Numbered from the stretch's first letter, positions 1-9,137 are shown. The stretch is DNA of 64,000 nt from Murimonas intestini (GCF_024622195.1 NZ_JANKBI010000002.1:372001-436000), one strand, 5' to 3'. Notes: generated from the letters alone by a model not told the origin. Translations and numbers: made by a program.

Positions 1-1245
1 CAAGTATCCTGTGATACCGGCAGCCGGGATGACAAACCATACGAATATGATCCGGATCCCCAGCCCGGCCATGCTCTGAAAGAAAGTGGTGGATGTCTTT
101 CCAAGGCCATTGAGTATGCTGGTCAATGTAGCGTTTAAATACATAAAAGGACAGATCCACCCCAGTATACGTATAAAACTGCAGGACATCTCATTGTTAT
201 AAAGCACCATGCCGATGTCACTCCCGAAGGTGACAAATATACCGGTAAACAGGATACCAAGTATAAGGCTGTATTTTATGGTGGCCTGTATTGTCTGGGC
301 GATCCTGGATCTGTTTCCCGTGGCCTGTGCCTCGCTCACTGTGGGAAGAAGGACGATGGACACGGAGCTGGTGATGGCTGACGGGAAGAGGATCAGTGGC
401 ATTGCCATTCCGGTCAGGACGCCGTACACACTCAGGGAGGAAGAAGTATCCAGGCCAAACAGCCTGAGCCTGAGGGGGATACAGATGGCTTCTATACTCT
501 GGAGCACATTGATGAGCACACGGTTTGCTGTAAGAGGAGCAGACAGAGCCAGTATGCTTTTGATATTTTTTATCCAGGATACTCTGCCCAGGGAGGACAG
601 CTTTTCCTTGCCGAAGTGTATCAGGATAGCTGTTCCGGCAAAGAGGAAGGAGGTGATCTCCTCCATGACCATGCCGATGATCGCAATAATGGGAGTCACG
701 GCCATTCCTTTTTCCAGCAGGATCAGATACAGCAGATAGGCAGAACCCACACGGACCAGCTGCTCCACCAGCTGTGAGACGGCAGGGATCTCTGTCCTTC
801 TTATGCCGTAATAGTAACCGTTGATGCAGGCGTGAACGCTGCCAAACGGAAGGGCGAAGGAGAGCAGCTGGATAAGAGGGATGCAGCGCTCTTCTTTGAG
901 GAGGGATGCGGCTATGAAGCCTGCATTGTGATACATGACCTGGCATATGATGAGGGACAGGCCAAGGGCGAAGATGAGGCCTGAGAGGAAGATGCTCTTT
1001 GCTCCCTTTTTGTCACCCACGGCAACTTTGCCTGCCACAAAACGTGAGAGGGCGGTCTGGATACCGGCGGCGGTCAGGGAAAAGGCCATAGAGTATACAG
1101 GCACCACCAGCTGGTAGATGCCCATGCCCTCTGCACCTATCGTGTGGGATAAGAATACTCTATAAAAGAAACCTATGAAACGGGTGAGCAGACCTGCCAG
1201 AGTCAAAATAAAGGCTCCCCGTATAATTACGTGTTTTTGACCCAT
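1..1245 (-). CDS. SpoVB/MurJ-like polysaccharide flippase (partial, 3' end outside window)
   Basis: A leftward reading frame stays open from an ATG at 1245 to the window edge (415 codons, no stop), so the C-terminus is missing. It starts MGQKHVIIRGAFILTLAGLL and continues with many hydrophobic helices; the segment AEGMGIYQLVVPVYSMAFSL and the later LTANRVLINVLQSIEA stretch are typical of the MOP/MATE flippase superfamily, SpoVB-like branch. These multi-pass proteins move lipid-linked sugars across the membrane; SpoVB acts in spore cortex formation, but many Clostridia have several paralogs with other roles. It is divergent from the Rrf2 gene and the two share the 160 bp spacer. The exact substrate is unknown. 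Confidence 0.85.
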   Translation of the reverse strand, partial: MGQKHVIIRGAFILTLAGLLTRFIGFFYRVFLSHTIGAEGMGIYQLVVPVYSMAFSLTAAGIQTALSRFVAGKVAVGDKKGAKSIFLSGLIFALGLSLIICQVMYHNAGFIAASLLKEERCIPLIQLLSFALPFGSVHACINGYYYGIRRTEIPAVSQLVEQLVRVGSAYLLYLILLEKGMAVTPIIAIIGMVMEEITSFLFAGTAILIHFGKEKLSSLGRVSWIKNIKSILALSAPLTANRVLINVLQSIEAICIPLRLRLFGLDTSSSLSVYGVLTGMAMPLILFPSAITSSVSIVLLPTVSEAQATGNRSRIAQTIQATIKYSLILGILFTGIFVTFGSDIGMVLYNNEMSCSFIRILGWICPFMYLNATLTSILNGLGKTSTTFFQSMAGLGIRIIFVWFVIPAAGITGYL

Positions 1246-1292
1246 TGTGCACCTTAAAACAATCTTTTTTTTAATATATTCAATGGAAGTGC

Positions 1293-1321
1293 TTGACAGA
1301 ACTTCATACCGGTGATATATT
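1293..1321 (+). promoter_or_regulatory. Sigma-A promoter for the Rrf2-iscS-iscU operon
   Basis: TTGACA (1293-1298) and TATATT (1316-1321) are separated by exactly 17 bp, about 85 bp before the regulator's ATG at 1406. The sequence around the -10 (ATACCGGTGATAT) could hold an autoregulatory site, but no operator is certain. Confidence 0.75.
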
Positions 1322-1405
1322 CAAAACAGAAATCCCAGTAAAACACTCGGATTTGCAGTTGGAAATTAAAATGTCCTGATAAATATAGAAAGAGCAGGTG
1401 ATTGG

Positions 1406-1864
1406 ATGAAGCTGTCTACGAAGGGAAGATATGGACTCCGCGCTATGATAGACCTTGCTGTCTGCAGTGAAGAGGAGGCTGTTTCCATAAGCAGTATCTC
1501 ATCCAGGCAGAATATATCTGAGAGCTATCTGGAACAGCTGGTGGCTAAGCTGCGCAAGGCCGGGCTGGTAGTCAGCATCAGGGGCGCCCAGGGCGGATAT
1601 AAGCTGGCCAGGGATGCTTCTGAGATCTCTGTGGGAGATATTCTGCGTGCCCTGGAGGGCAATCTGGATGCTGTAGAATGCCCGGGTCTGAAGGCTGAGA
1701 ATGGATGCCAGGGAGCTGACGTGTGTGTGACTAAATATGTCTGGCAGCGGATCAATGAGAGCATTACAGAAGCAGTAGATGACATAAAACTGCAGCAGCT
1801 TGTAGAAGAAAGCAAGAAAGCAAATAAGAAAGGCCAGCCTAACCATGCAGGCTGTGAGAACTAG
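1406..1864 (+). CDS. iscR: Rrf2-family regulator, IscR-like
   Basis: This 152-residue protein begins MKLSTKGRYGLRAMIDLA, the standard opening of Rrf2 winged-helix regulators, and has the SYLEQLVAKLRKAGLVVSIR recognition region. Three cysteines (C92, C101, C107) sit where IscR binds its 2Fe-2S cluster, although the spacing C-x8-C-x5-C is wider than in the E. coli protein. Iron-sulfur sensing is therefore likely, and its position directly before iscS (11 bp gap) supports control of cluster assembly. A CymR-like role in cysteine metabolism is the alternative. The start has AGCAGGTG 6 bases upstream. Confidence 0.85.
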   Translation: MKLSTKGRYGLRAMIDLAVCSEEEAVSISSISSRQNISESYLEQLVAKLRKAGLVVSIRGAQGGYKLARDASEISVGDILRALEGNLDAVECPGLKAENGCQGADVCVTKYVWQRINESITEAVDDIKLQQLVEESKKANKKGQPNHAGCEN

Positions 1865-1875
1865 GAGGGTAAAAA

Positions 1876-3063
1876 ATGTCAAAAAAATTAATATATCTTG
1901 ATAATGCGGCAACGACGAAAACGGCGCCGGAGGTAGTGGAGGCCATGCTGCCTTACTTTACAGAGAATTACGGAAATCCTTCAAGTGTTTATGAGTTTGC
2001 CGGAATCAGTAAAAAGGCAGTGACAGAGAGCCGTGAGATCATAGCAGGCGCTCTGGGGGCTGACCAGTCTGAGATTTATTTTACAGCCGGCGGCAGTGAG
2101 GCGGACAACTGGGCTTTAAAAGCGGCAGCTGAAGCATATAAGAGCAAAGGACGCCACATCATTACAACGAAGATAGAGCATCATGCGATCCTGCATACAT
2201 GTGAATATCTGGAGAAGCAGGGCTATGAAGTGACATATCTGGATGTGGATGAGACAGGTATCGTGAAGATGGATCAGTTAAAGAAGGCTGTCAGGCCGGA
2301 TACGATCCTCATTTCAGTAATGTTTGCAAATAATGAGATAGGTACTGTCCAGCCGGTTAAAGAGATCGGTGAGATAGCAAAGGAGAAGGGGATCCTTTTC
2401 CATACTGATGCCGTACAGGCCTTCGGACAGCTGCCCATCAATGTGGATGAATATCACATTGACATGCTCAGCTCCAGCGCCCATAAGCTGAATGGGCCAA
2501 AGGGCATCGGATTTTTATATATCCGCAAGGGTGTAAAAATACGTTCCTTTGTACACGGGGGAGCACAGGAGAGAAAACGCCGGGCGGGAACAGAGAATGT
2601 GCCCGGGATCGTGGGCTTCGGAGCGGCTGTGAAACGTGCCATGGAGACAATGGAGGAGCGTACACGGAAAGAACAAGAGCTGCGTGACCATCTGATAGAC
2701 AGGGTGTTAAAAGAAGTGCCGTATGTAAGGCTGAACGGGCACAGGACTAAGAGACTACCCAATAATACAAATTTCAGCTTCCAGTTCATAGAAGGTGAAT
2801 CCCTTCTGATCATGCTGGATATGGAAGGTATCTGCGGTTCCAGCGGCTCCGCGTGCACATCAGGTTCTCTTGACCCGTCACATGTGCTTTTGGCCATAGG
2901 GCTGCCCCATGAGATCGCCCACGGGTCACTGAGGCTTACTCTCAGCGATGAGACAACCATGGAGGATATTGACTATACAGTAGAGGCGATCAAGAAAATA
3001 GTGGAAAGGCTGCGCAGCATGTCACCGCTCTATGAGGATTTTATTAAAAAATCTGCAAGGTGA
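1876..3063 (+). CDS. iscS: Cysteine desulfurase IscS/NifS
   Basis: A 395-residue PLP enzyme that takes sulfur from cysteine and passes it as persulfide to IscU and to MnmA. The PLP lysine is K204 in SSAHKLNGPKGIG, and the sulfur-accepting cysteine is C327 in GSSGSACTSGSLDPS, a compact loop typical of NifS/IscS. Other expected features are YLDNAATT at the N-terminus, GSEADNW (PLP contacts) and the HTDAVQ motif with the cofactor-binding Asp. Length is normal for the family. The gene follows the Rrf2 regulator by 11 bp and has a GGAGG site (GGAGGGTAAAAA) before its ATG. Confidence 0.97.
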   Translation: MSKKLIYLDNAATTKTAPEVVEAMLPYFTENYGNPSSVYEFAGISKKAVTESREIIAGALGADQSEIYFTAGGSEADNWALKAAAEAYKSKGRHIITTKIEHHAILHTCEYLEKQGYEVTYLDVDETGIVKMDQLKKAVRPDTILISVMFANNEIGTVQPVKEIGEIAKEKGILFHTDAVQAFGQLPINVDEYHIDMLSSSAHKLNGPKGIGFLYIRKGVKIRSFVHGGAQERKRRAGTENVPGIVGFGAAVKRAMETMEERTRKEQELRDHLIDRVLKEVPYVRLNGHRTKRLPNNTNFSFQFIEGESLLIMLDMEGICGSSGSACTSGSLDPSHVLLAIGLPHEIAHGSLRLTLSDETTMEDIDYTVEAIKKIVERLRSMSPLYEDFIKKSAR

Positions 3064-3112
3064 TCAGGACTGCAAAAATATATCTAATATAAAAATACGG
3101 AGGAAATTATAT

Positions 3113-3556
3113 ATGTACAGTGAAAAAGTAATGGAACATTTTCAGCATCCAAGAAACGTAGGTGAGATAGAGGACGCCAGCGGCGTAGGAACAGTAGGCA
3201 ACGCCAAGTGCGGAGATATCATGAGGATATATCTGGATATCGATGAAAACCAGATCATCAGGGACGTGAAATTTAAGACCTTCGGCTGCGGGGCGGCAGT
3301 TGCCACAAGCAGTATGGCTACAGAGCTTGTAAAGGGAAAGAATATCCAGGAAGCGATGCAGATCACAAATAAGGCAGTTATGGAGGCGCTGGACGGGCTT
3401 CCGCCTGTAAAGGTCCACTGTTCACTTCTGGCTGAGGAGGCTATCCATGCAGCTCTCTGGGACTATGCCGAGAAGAACGGCATCAAGATCGAGGGCCTGG
3501 AAAAACCAAAGTCTGACATCCATGAGGGAGAAGAGGACGAAGCTGAAGAATATTAA
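3113..3556 (+). CDS. iscU: Iron-sulfur scaffold protein IscU/NifU N-domain
   Basis: A 147-residue scaffold on which 2Fe-2S and 4Fe-4S clusters are built. The three ligand cysteines are C33 (NAKCGD), C59 (FGCGAA) and C103 (KVHCSLL), with the conserved D35 beside the first. The open frame reaches back to 3032 inside iscS, but the start at 3113 is chosen because CGGAGGAAA lies at 3098-3106 and the protein then begins MYSEKVMEHFQHPRNVG as in the family. The acidic C-terminal tail (EGEEDEAEEY) is common in clostridial members. Confidence 0.95.
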   Translation: MYSEKVMEHFQHPRNVGEIEDASGVGTVGNAKCGDIMRIYLDIDENQIIRDVKFKTFGCGAAVATSSMATELVKGKNIQEAMQITNKAVMEALDGLPPVKVHCSLLAEEAIHAALWDYAEKNGIKIEGLEKPKSDIHEGEEDEAEEY

Positions 3557-3601
3557 TGTTACTGTTTCAGAGTGAACAGCAGCATATTGACAGAGGTTAA
3601 A

Positions 3602-4678
3602 ATGGAAAAAAAGAAAGTAGTGGTAGGCATGTCAGGAGGAGTGGATTCCTCCGTGGCTGCCTGGCTTTTGAAAGAACAGGGATATGATGTCATTGGAGTC
3701 ACGATGCAGATATGGCAGGACGAAGACCGTGAAGCAGTGGAAGAGAACGGCGGATGCTGCGGCCTGAGTGCTGTGGAGGATGCCAGGAGAGTGGCGGGTC
3801 AGCTTGACATTCCTTATTATGTGATGAATTTTAAAGCAGAATTTAAAAAAAATGTCATGGACTACTTTGCAGCAGAATATGCCAGAGGAAGGACGCCGAA
3901 TCCCTGTATCGCATGCAACCGCTATGTGAAATGGGAATCACTTTTAAAGCGCAGCATGGACATAGGCGCGGATTATATAGCTACAGGACATTACGCCAGG
4001 ATCGCAAGGCTGGAAAACGGCAGATATGCCCTGGAGAAGTCTGCGACAGCTTCCAAGGACCAGACATATGCCCTGTATAATCTGACGCAGTACCAGCTAT
4101 CCCATACACTTATGCCTGTGGGTGAGTATACAAAGGATGAGATACGCTCCATAGCTGACAGGCTGGGCCTGAATGTGGCACATAAGCCCGACAGCCAGGA
4201 GATCTGCTTTGTTCCTGACAAAGATTATGCCAGGTTTATTGATGAGAATTATGGACTGAAATGTCCTGAGGGAAATTTTGTGACAACAGGCGGTGAGGTT
4301 ATTGGCCGCCATAAAGGAATCACACACTATACTATAGGCCAGAGAAAAGGACTTAATCTGGCTATGGGACATCCTGTATTTGTAACAGAGATACGCCCTG
4401 ATACAAATGAAGTTGTGATCGGAGAAAATGAAGACGTTTTTGGAAATGTGCTTTATGCAGGCCATCTGAATTTTATGGCTGTGGAGGACTTGGATGGCGA
4501 GAAAGAGGTCGTGGCAAAGATCCGTTATAACCACAAAGGCTCCCCATGTGTAATCACAAGGACAGGGGAAGATGAAGTGAAGTGTACGTTCCCGGAACCA
4601 GTCAGGGCTATTACTCCCGGACAGGCTGTTGTCTTCTATGATGGAGATTACGTGCTGGGAGGAGGGACGATCCTGTGA
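3602..4678 (+). CDS. mnmA: tRNA 2-thiouridylase MnmA
   Basis: This 358-residue ATP-dependent enzyme makes 2-thiouridine at wobble position 34 of Lys, Glu and Gln tRNAs, using sulfur relayed from IscS. The PP-loop GMSGGVDSS is at residues 9-17, and the two catalytic cysteines are C102 (NPCIACNR) and C202 (DSQEICF). A GTG at 3572 would add ten residues, but AGAGG at 3592-3596 points to the ATG at 3602, which gives the usual N-terminus MEKKKVVVGM. Co-location with iscS is a common clostridial arrangement and fits direct sulfur transfer. Confidence 0.95.
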   Translation: MEKKKVVVGMSGGVDSSVAAWLLKEQGYDVIGVTMQIWQDEDREAVEENGGCCGLSAVEDARRVAGQLDIPYYVMNFKAEFKKNVMDYFAAEYARGRTPNPCIACNRYVKWESLLKRSMDIGADYIATGHYARIARLENGRYALEKSATASKDQTYALYNLTQYQLSHTLMPVGEYTKDEIRSIADRLGLNVAHKPDSQEICFVPDKDYARFIDENYGLKCPEGNFVTTGGEVIGRHKGITHYTIGQRKGLNLAMGHPVFVTEIRPDTNEVVIGENEDVFGNVLYAGHLNFMAVEDLDGEKEVVAKIRYNHKGSPCVITRTGEDEVKCTFPEPVRAITPGQAVVFYDGDYVLGGGTIL

Positions 4679-5478
4679 TAACAGCTGATTACCATATCCA
4701 CACCTCACTCTCGGAGGATTCCACAGCCCCGATGGAAGAGATGATCGAGCAGGGGATCCGTGCAGGACTGACTGTCATGTGTTTTACGGAACATATGGAC
4801 AAGGATTATCCTGGCGGGGGAGCCGGTTACTTTGAAGTAGACACTAAGGCCTACAGGGAAAGATTTCTGGAATGCCGGGCAAAGTATGCGGACAGGATCG
4901 AGCTGCTCTTTGGCATTGAGCTGGGGCTTTCTCCTGACCTGGCCCAGTGGCAGAGAGAGTATACAGAGTCCTGGCCCTTTGATTTTGTGATAGGTTCGTC
5001 CCACCTTGTGCATGGGGAGGACCCATATTATCCGGAGTTTTATAAAGACGGAGAGGATGAGGGGTACAGGCGGTATTTTGAATCAGTCAGGGAAAACCTG
5101 GAGGCTTTTTCAGGTATTGATACATACGGCCATATTGATTATGTGGTCAGGTACGGCCCTGAGAAGAATAAAAATTATACATATGAGAAATACCGCAGCG
5201 AAATAGACAGTATCCTGACAGCCCTGATTGATAAAAAGATAGCATTGGAAGTGAATACCGGCGGATATAAATATGGATTAGGTGAACCAAATCCTGCAGC
5301 GGAAGTGATAAAGCGCTACAGAGAGTTGGGAGGAAGCCTTATCACGGTGGGGTCTGATGCCCATGAACCGCAGTATCTGGCTTATGAGTTTGAAAGGGCC
5401 GGGGAGGTGCTTCGGGCCTGCGGATTCGGGTATTACACACAATTCCGGGGCAGAGTGCCGGTGCAGGTGAGATTTTAG
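4675..5478 (+). CDS. hisK: PHP-family histidinol-phosphatase (HisK type)
   Basis: A 267-residue PHP-domain phosphoesterase, most similar in layout to the Bacillus/Clostridium histidinol-phosphatase of histidine synthesis. Metal ligands are visible in DYHIHTSLSED (N-terminus), CFTEHMD, IGSSHLVHG, YGHIDYVVRY and GSDAHEPQ. Translation starts at a GTG that overlaps the mnmA stop by 4 bp (GTGA), with GGAGGAG at 4659-4665, so the two genes are probably translationally coupled. No other his genes are in the window, so the exact substrate remains an inference. Confidence 0.82.
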   Translation: MITADYHIHTSLSEDSTAPMEEMIEQGIRAGLTVMCFTEHMDKDYPGGGAGYFEVDTKAYRERFLECRAKYADRIELLFGIELGLSPDLAQWQREYTESWPFDFVIGSSHLVHGEDPYYPEFYKDGEDEGYRRYFESVRENLEAFSGIDTYGHIDYVVRYGPEKNKNYTYEKYRSEIDSILTALIDKKIALEVNTGGYKYGLGEPNPAAEVIKRYRELGGSLITVGSDAHEPQYLAYEFERAGEVLRACGFGYYTQFRGRVPVQVRF

Positions 5479-5559
5479 AGTAATTAGTGCTGATTTTCAG
5501 CGTTTAAAAGGTACAATAGTTATAAATATGTAAAAGAAGAATAAAATTTGAAATTTTAC

Positions 5560-5588
5560 TTGAATTTTCATGGTAAATTAGGTAGAAT
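5560..5588 (+). promoter_or_regulatory. Promoter of gap
   Basis: TTGAAT (5560-5565) and TAGAAT (5583-5588) have a 17 bp spacer. This leaves a leader of about 130 nt before the gap ATG. No CggR-type repressor gene precedes gap here. The 244 bp between hisK and gap holds nothing else recognisable. Confidence 0.65.
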
Positions 5589-5722
5589 ATGACGTAGAGT
5601 GACAGGCAGTCATCTGCGTGTAACTATGGATTGATTATTCTTTAACAATCTTGTGCAACTCAATAATAGCCTGATGCCAGTCACCAGGTTAAAATATTTT
5701 ATTTCTAGGAGGAATTAAAATC

Positions 5723-6736
5723 ATGGCAGTAAAAGTAGCAATCAATGGTTTTGGACGTATTGGACGTCTTGCATTCAGACAGATGTTTGGCGCAGAAGGA
5801 TATGAAGTTGTTGCAATCAACGACTTAACATCTCCGAAAATGTTAGCACACTTATTAAAATATGATTCATCTCAGGGAAAATATGCACTTGCTGATAAAG
5901 TTGAAGCTGGTGAAGATTCTATCACTGTTGATGGACAGACAATCAAGATCTACGCTGAACCAGACGCTAACAATTGCCCATGGGGTGAGCTTGGTGTAGA
6001 CGTAGTTCTGGAGTGCTCAGGATTCTACACATCCAAAGCTAAAGCTCAGGCTCATATCAATGCAGGCGCTCGTAAAGTTGTTATTTCTGCTCCGGCTGGA
6101 AATGATCTTCCTACAATCGTTTACAATGTTAACCATGAAGTATTAAAAGCAGAAGACACAATCATCTCTGCAGCTTCCTGTACAACAAACTGCTTAGCTC
6201 CTATGGCAAAAGCATTAAACGATTTAGCTCCTATCAAGAGCGGTATCATGTGCACAATCCATGCTTACACAGGCGATCAGATGACTCTGGACGGACCTCA
6301 GAGAAAAGGTGATTTAAGAAGATCACGTGCAGCAGCTGTTAATATCGTTCCTAACAGCACAGGCGCAGCTAAAGCTATCGGCCTTGTTATTCCGGAATTA
6401 AACGGAAAACTGATCGGTTCTGCTCAGCGTGTACCGACCCCGACAGGATCAACAACAATCTTAACAGCAGTTGTAGAAGGAAGCGTAACAGTTGACCAGA
6501 TCAACGCAGCTATGAAAGCAGCAGCTAATGAATCCTTCGGATACAACACAGATGAAATCGTATCCAGCGATATCGTTGGTATGAGATTCGGTTCTCTGTT
6601 CGATGCTACACAGACAATGGTTCTGCCTCTGGACAACGGAACAACAGAAGTACAGGTAATTTCCTGGTATGACAATGAAAATTCCTATACAAGCCAGATG
6701 GTTCGTACAATCAAATACTTCTCTGAATTAGCATAA
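5723..6736 (+). CDS. gap: Glyceraldehyde-3-phosphate dehydrogenase
   Basis: A 337-residue glycolytic enzyme that oxidises glyceraldehyde-3-phosphate to 1,3-bisphosphoglycerate with NAD. INGFGRIGR at residues 8-16 is the dinucleotide-binding loop, the catalytic cysteine is C153 in SAASCTTNC, and its partner is H180. The C-terminal WYDNENSY motif is present. Strong AGGAGG upstream (5708-5713) and a marked bias to a few codons indicate very high expression. It is followed by pgk and tpiA on the same strand with a hairpin between gap and pgk. Confidence 0.98.
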   Translation: MAVKVAINGFGRIGRLAFRQMFGAEGYEVVAINDLTSPKMLAHLLKYDSSQGKYALADKVEAGEDSITVDGQTIKIYAEPDANNCPWGELGVDVVLECSGFYTSKAKAQAHINAGARKVVISAPAGNDLPTIVYNVNHEVLKAEDTIISAASCTTNCLAPMAKALNDLAPIKSGIMCTIHAYTGDQMTLDGPQRKGDLRRSRAAAVNIVPNSTGAAKAIGLVIPELNGKLIGSAQRVPTPTGSTTILTAVVEGSVTVDQINAAMKAAANESFGYNTDEIVSSDIVGMRFGSLFDATQTMVLPLDNGTTEVQVISWYDNENSYTSQMVRTIKYFSELA

Positions 6737-6773
6737 TTTAAATTTCGAACGAACATAGAGTTTAGCAAGATCC

Positions 6774-6807
6774 AAAAGGGTCCGGTCGCGTTGGGCCGGG
6801 CCCTTTT
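6774..6807 (+). terminator. Hairpin attenuator between gap and pgk
   Basis: AAAAGGGTCCGG (6774-6785) pairs with CCGGGCCCTTTT (6796-6807), a 12 bp stem with one G-U pair and a 10-nt loop. The U-tract is short (the TTTT is itself in the stem), so this looks like a partial terminator or 3'-end stabiliser that lowers pgk-tpiA relative to gap. Confidence 0.6.
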
Positions 6808-6912
6808 AATGAAGCGCTGCTTTATTAAAAGGGCGTTCCGGGCAGGATGCACAAGCTGGCCGGAGCGGTATCAGTAGATTTGCAACTATTTAAATTTGAG
6901 GAGATATATAAG

Positions 6913-8103
6913 ATGCTTAATAAAAAATCAGTTGATGATATCAATGTAAAAGGAAAACGTGTTTTAGTAAGATGTGATTTTAATGTACCGCTGCAGGAAG
7001 GCAAGATTACAGATGAGAACCGTCTCGTGGCAGCTCTTCCTACAATCAAGAAATTGCTCGCTGACGGCGGAAGAGTTATCCTCTGCTCTCATCTTGGAAA
7101 GCCGAAGGGAGAGCCAAAGCCAGAGCTTTCACTGGCGCCTGTTGCAGCACGCTTAAGCGAACTGCTGGGACAGGAAGTTAAGTTTGCAGCTGATCCGGAA
7201 GTAGTAGGACCTAATGCAAAAGCAGCTGTAGAGGCTATGAAGGACGGAGAAGTTATTCTTCTTGAAAATACACGTTACAGAGCAGAAGAGACTAAGAACG
7301 GCGAAGCGTTCAGCAAAGAGCTGGCTTCTCTCTGCGATGTATTTGTCAATGACGCATTTGGAACAGCCCACAGGGCACATTGCTCCAATGTAGGCGTTAC
7401 ACAGTATGTGGACACAGCAGTAGTCGGATACCTGATGCAGAAAGAAATCGATTTCCTTGGAAATGCCGTAAATAATCCTGAGAGACCATTTGTGGCTATC
7501 CTGGGAGGATCTAAGGTTTCTTCCAAGATCTCCGTGATCAATAACCTGCTTGACAAAGTAGACACTCTGATCATCGGCGGAGGAATGTGCTTTACCTTTG
7601 CCAAGGCAGCAGGCATGGAAATCGGTAAATCCTTATGTGAGGATGAATATCTGGAGTACTCTAAAGAGATGGTTGAGAAGGCAAAGGAAAAAGGAGTTAA
7701 GCTTTTACTGCCTGTAGATTATCTGGCAGCAAAAGAGTTCTCAAATGATGCACCGTTCCGCGCAGTAGAAGGCAGCCTGGAGGCAGATGAGATGGGACTG
7801 GATATCGGACCGAAATCAGCTGCTATGTTCGCAGATGCTGTAAAAGATGCAAAGACTGTAGTATGGAACGGACCTATGGGCTGCTTCGAGATGTCCAATT
7901 TCGCAGGCGGCACAGTTGCAGTAGCAAAGGCTTTGGCTGAAATCGATGCTACAACCATCATCGGCGGAGGAGATTCCGCAGCAGCTGTTAACCAGTTAGG
8001 TTTTGGCGACAAGATGACACATATCTCAACAGGCGGCGGCGCTTCACTGGAATTCCTTGAAGGAAAAGAGCTTCCGGGCGTGGCAGCAGCAAACGATAAG
8101 TAA
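6913..8103 (+). CDS. pgk: Phosphoglycerate kinase
   Basis: A 396-residue enzyme that makes ATP from 1,3-bisphosphoglycerate. RVLVRCDFNVP near residue 17 and the GGSKVSSK and GGGDSAAA nucleotide-binding motifs identify it. The frame is open upstream to 6847, but GAGGAGAT at 6898-6905 supports the ATG at 6913, which gives the family N-terminus MLNKKSVDDINVKGKRV. It lies downstream of the gap attenuator and 57 bp before tpiA. Confidence 0.98.
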   Translation: MLNKKSVDDINVKGKRVLVRCDFNVPLQEGKITDENRLVAALPTIKKLLADGGRVILCSHLGKPKGEPKPELSLAPVAARLSELLGQEVKFAADPEVVGPNAKAAVEAMKDGEVILLENTRYRAEETKNGEAFSKELASLCDVFVNDAFGTAHRAHCSNVGVTQYVDTAVVGYLMQKEIDFLGNAVNNPERPFVAILGGSKVSSKISVINNLLDKVDTLIIGGGMCFTFAKAAGMEIGKSLCEDEYLEYSKEMVEKAKEKGVKLLLPVDYLAAKEFSNDAPFRAVEGSLEADEMGLDIGPKSAAMFADAVKDAKTVVWNGPMGCFEMSNFAGGTVAVAKALAEIDATTIIGGGDSAAAVNQLGFGDKMTHISTGGGASLEFLEGKELPGVAAANDK

Positions 8104-8160
8104 ACCTGGAGCACTTAGCCATTGGCAAGCCGAAAAATAAAATATTAGGAGAATAGTATC

Positions 8161-8907
8161 ATGAGAAAAAAAATTATAGCTGGAAACTGGAAGATGAACA
8201 TGACTCCGTCTGAGTCAGTTGCATTAGTAAATGAATTAAAGCCGTTAGTAGCAAATGAAGAAGTGGATGTAGTGTTCTGTGTCCCTGCTATTGACATCAT
8301 TCCTGTTGTGGAGGCTGCAAAAGGCTCTAACATCCAGGTTGGCGCTGAAAATATGTACTACGAAGAAAAAGGCGCTTATACAGGAGAAATCTCTCCGGCA
8401 ATGCTCACAGATGCAGGCGTAAAGTATGTAGTTCTTGGACATTCTGAGAGAAGAGAATATTTTGCAGAGACAAACGAGACTGTAAATAAGAAAATGCTGA
8501 AAGCTTTTGAGCATGGTATCACACCGATCATGTGCTGCGGCGAAACTCTGGAGCAGAGAGAGCAGGGCGTGACAATGGACTTCATCCGCCAGCAGGTTAA
8601 GGTAGGATTCATGGGAGTTACAGCTGACCAGGCTAAGACGGCAGTTATCGCTTATGAGCCGATCTGGGCTATCGGAACAGGAAAGACAGCTACAACAGAG
8701 CAGGCTCAGGAAGTATGTAAGGGTATCCGCGAGTGTATCGCTGAAGTATATGATGAGGCTACAGCAGAAGCTATCCGTATCCAGTATGGCGGATCTGTAA
8801 ATGCTGCTACAGCTCCGGAACTGTTTGCACAGCCTGATATCGACGGCGGCCTTGTAGGCGGAGCTTCTCTGAAACCAGATTTCGGAAAGATCGTAAATTA
8901 TAAATAA
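8161..8907 (+). CDS. tpiA: Triosephosphate isomerase
   Basis: A 248-residue TIM-barrel enzyme that interconverts dihydroxyacetone phosphate and glyceraldehyde-3-phosphate. Key motifs are GNWKMN with the catalytic lysine, GHSERR with the catalytic histidine, AYEPIWAIGTG with the catalytic glutamate, and the phosphate-binding YGGSVN. Length and layout are normal. It closes the gap-pgk-tpiA unit and is followed by a good terminator. Confidence 0.98.
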   Translation: MRKKIIAGNWKMNMTPSESVALVNELKPLVANEEVDVVFCVPAIDIIPVVEAAKGSNIQVGAENMYYEEKGAYTGEISPAMLTDAGVKYVVLGHSERREYFAETNETVNKKMLKAFEHGITPIMCCGETLEQREQGVTMDFIRQQVKVGFMGVTADQAKTAVIAYEPIWAIGTGKTATTEQAQEVCKGIRECIAEVYDEATAEAIRIQYGGSVNAATAPELFAQPDIDGGLVGGASLKPDFGKIVNYK

Positions 8908-8944
8908 TTGATAGTGATTGGGCTGTGAACCAGCCTGATGACAG

Positions 8945-8974
8945 GGGATGCTGCTTTTTGCGGCATCCCTTTTT
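8945..8974 (+). terminator. Intrinsic terminator after tpiA
   Basis: GGGATGCTGC (8945-8954) pairs with GCGGCATCCC (8960-8969) around a TTTTT loop and is followed by a T run (8970-8974). It ends the glycolytic operon. Confidence 0.85.
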
Positions 8975-9019
8975 GTCGGCGGTTATATCATCTGCTTTGA
9001 GTCATCGAAGATAAATTAC

Positions 9020-9048
9020 TTGACTGCCCGCAAAAATAGTCGTATTAT
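9020..9048 (+). promoter_or_regulatory. Orphan promoter between tpiA and the histidine kinase
   Basis: TTGACT (9020-9025) and TATTAT (9043-9048) are 17 bp apart on the plus strand, but no plus-strand gene follows; the next gene runs the other way. See the candidate small RNA directly downstream. Confidence 0.45.
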
Positions 9049-9054
9049 GGATAC

Positions 9055-9137
9055 GAAACACATAATCCCTCTTCGGGAAATTTGAGCTCCGTATATCCTC
9101 TTTCGTAAAAGGGCCTGGGATATGCGGAGCTCTTTAT
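9055..9137 (+). ncRNA. Candidate small RNA with terminal stem-loop
   Basis: A transcript from the 9020-9048 promoter would begin near 9055 and run into a 15 bp stem (GAGCTCCGTATATCC at 9084-9098 with GGATATGCGGAGCTC at 9118-9132, one G-U pair) followed by TTTA. The 3' end touches the last codons of the kinase gene on the other strand. The stem may simply be the 3' hairpin of the kinase mRNA, since the U-tract is weak, so an independent RNA is only a hypothesis. Confidence 0.25.

Noticed and set aside
218..946. A 242-codon leftward frame at the window start
   Set aside because: It overlaps the SpoVB-like frame on the same strand but encodes a low-quality, histidine- and arginine-rich sequence with no family features; the real gene is the frame open from 1245 to the window edge.
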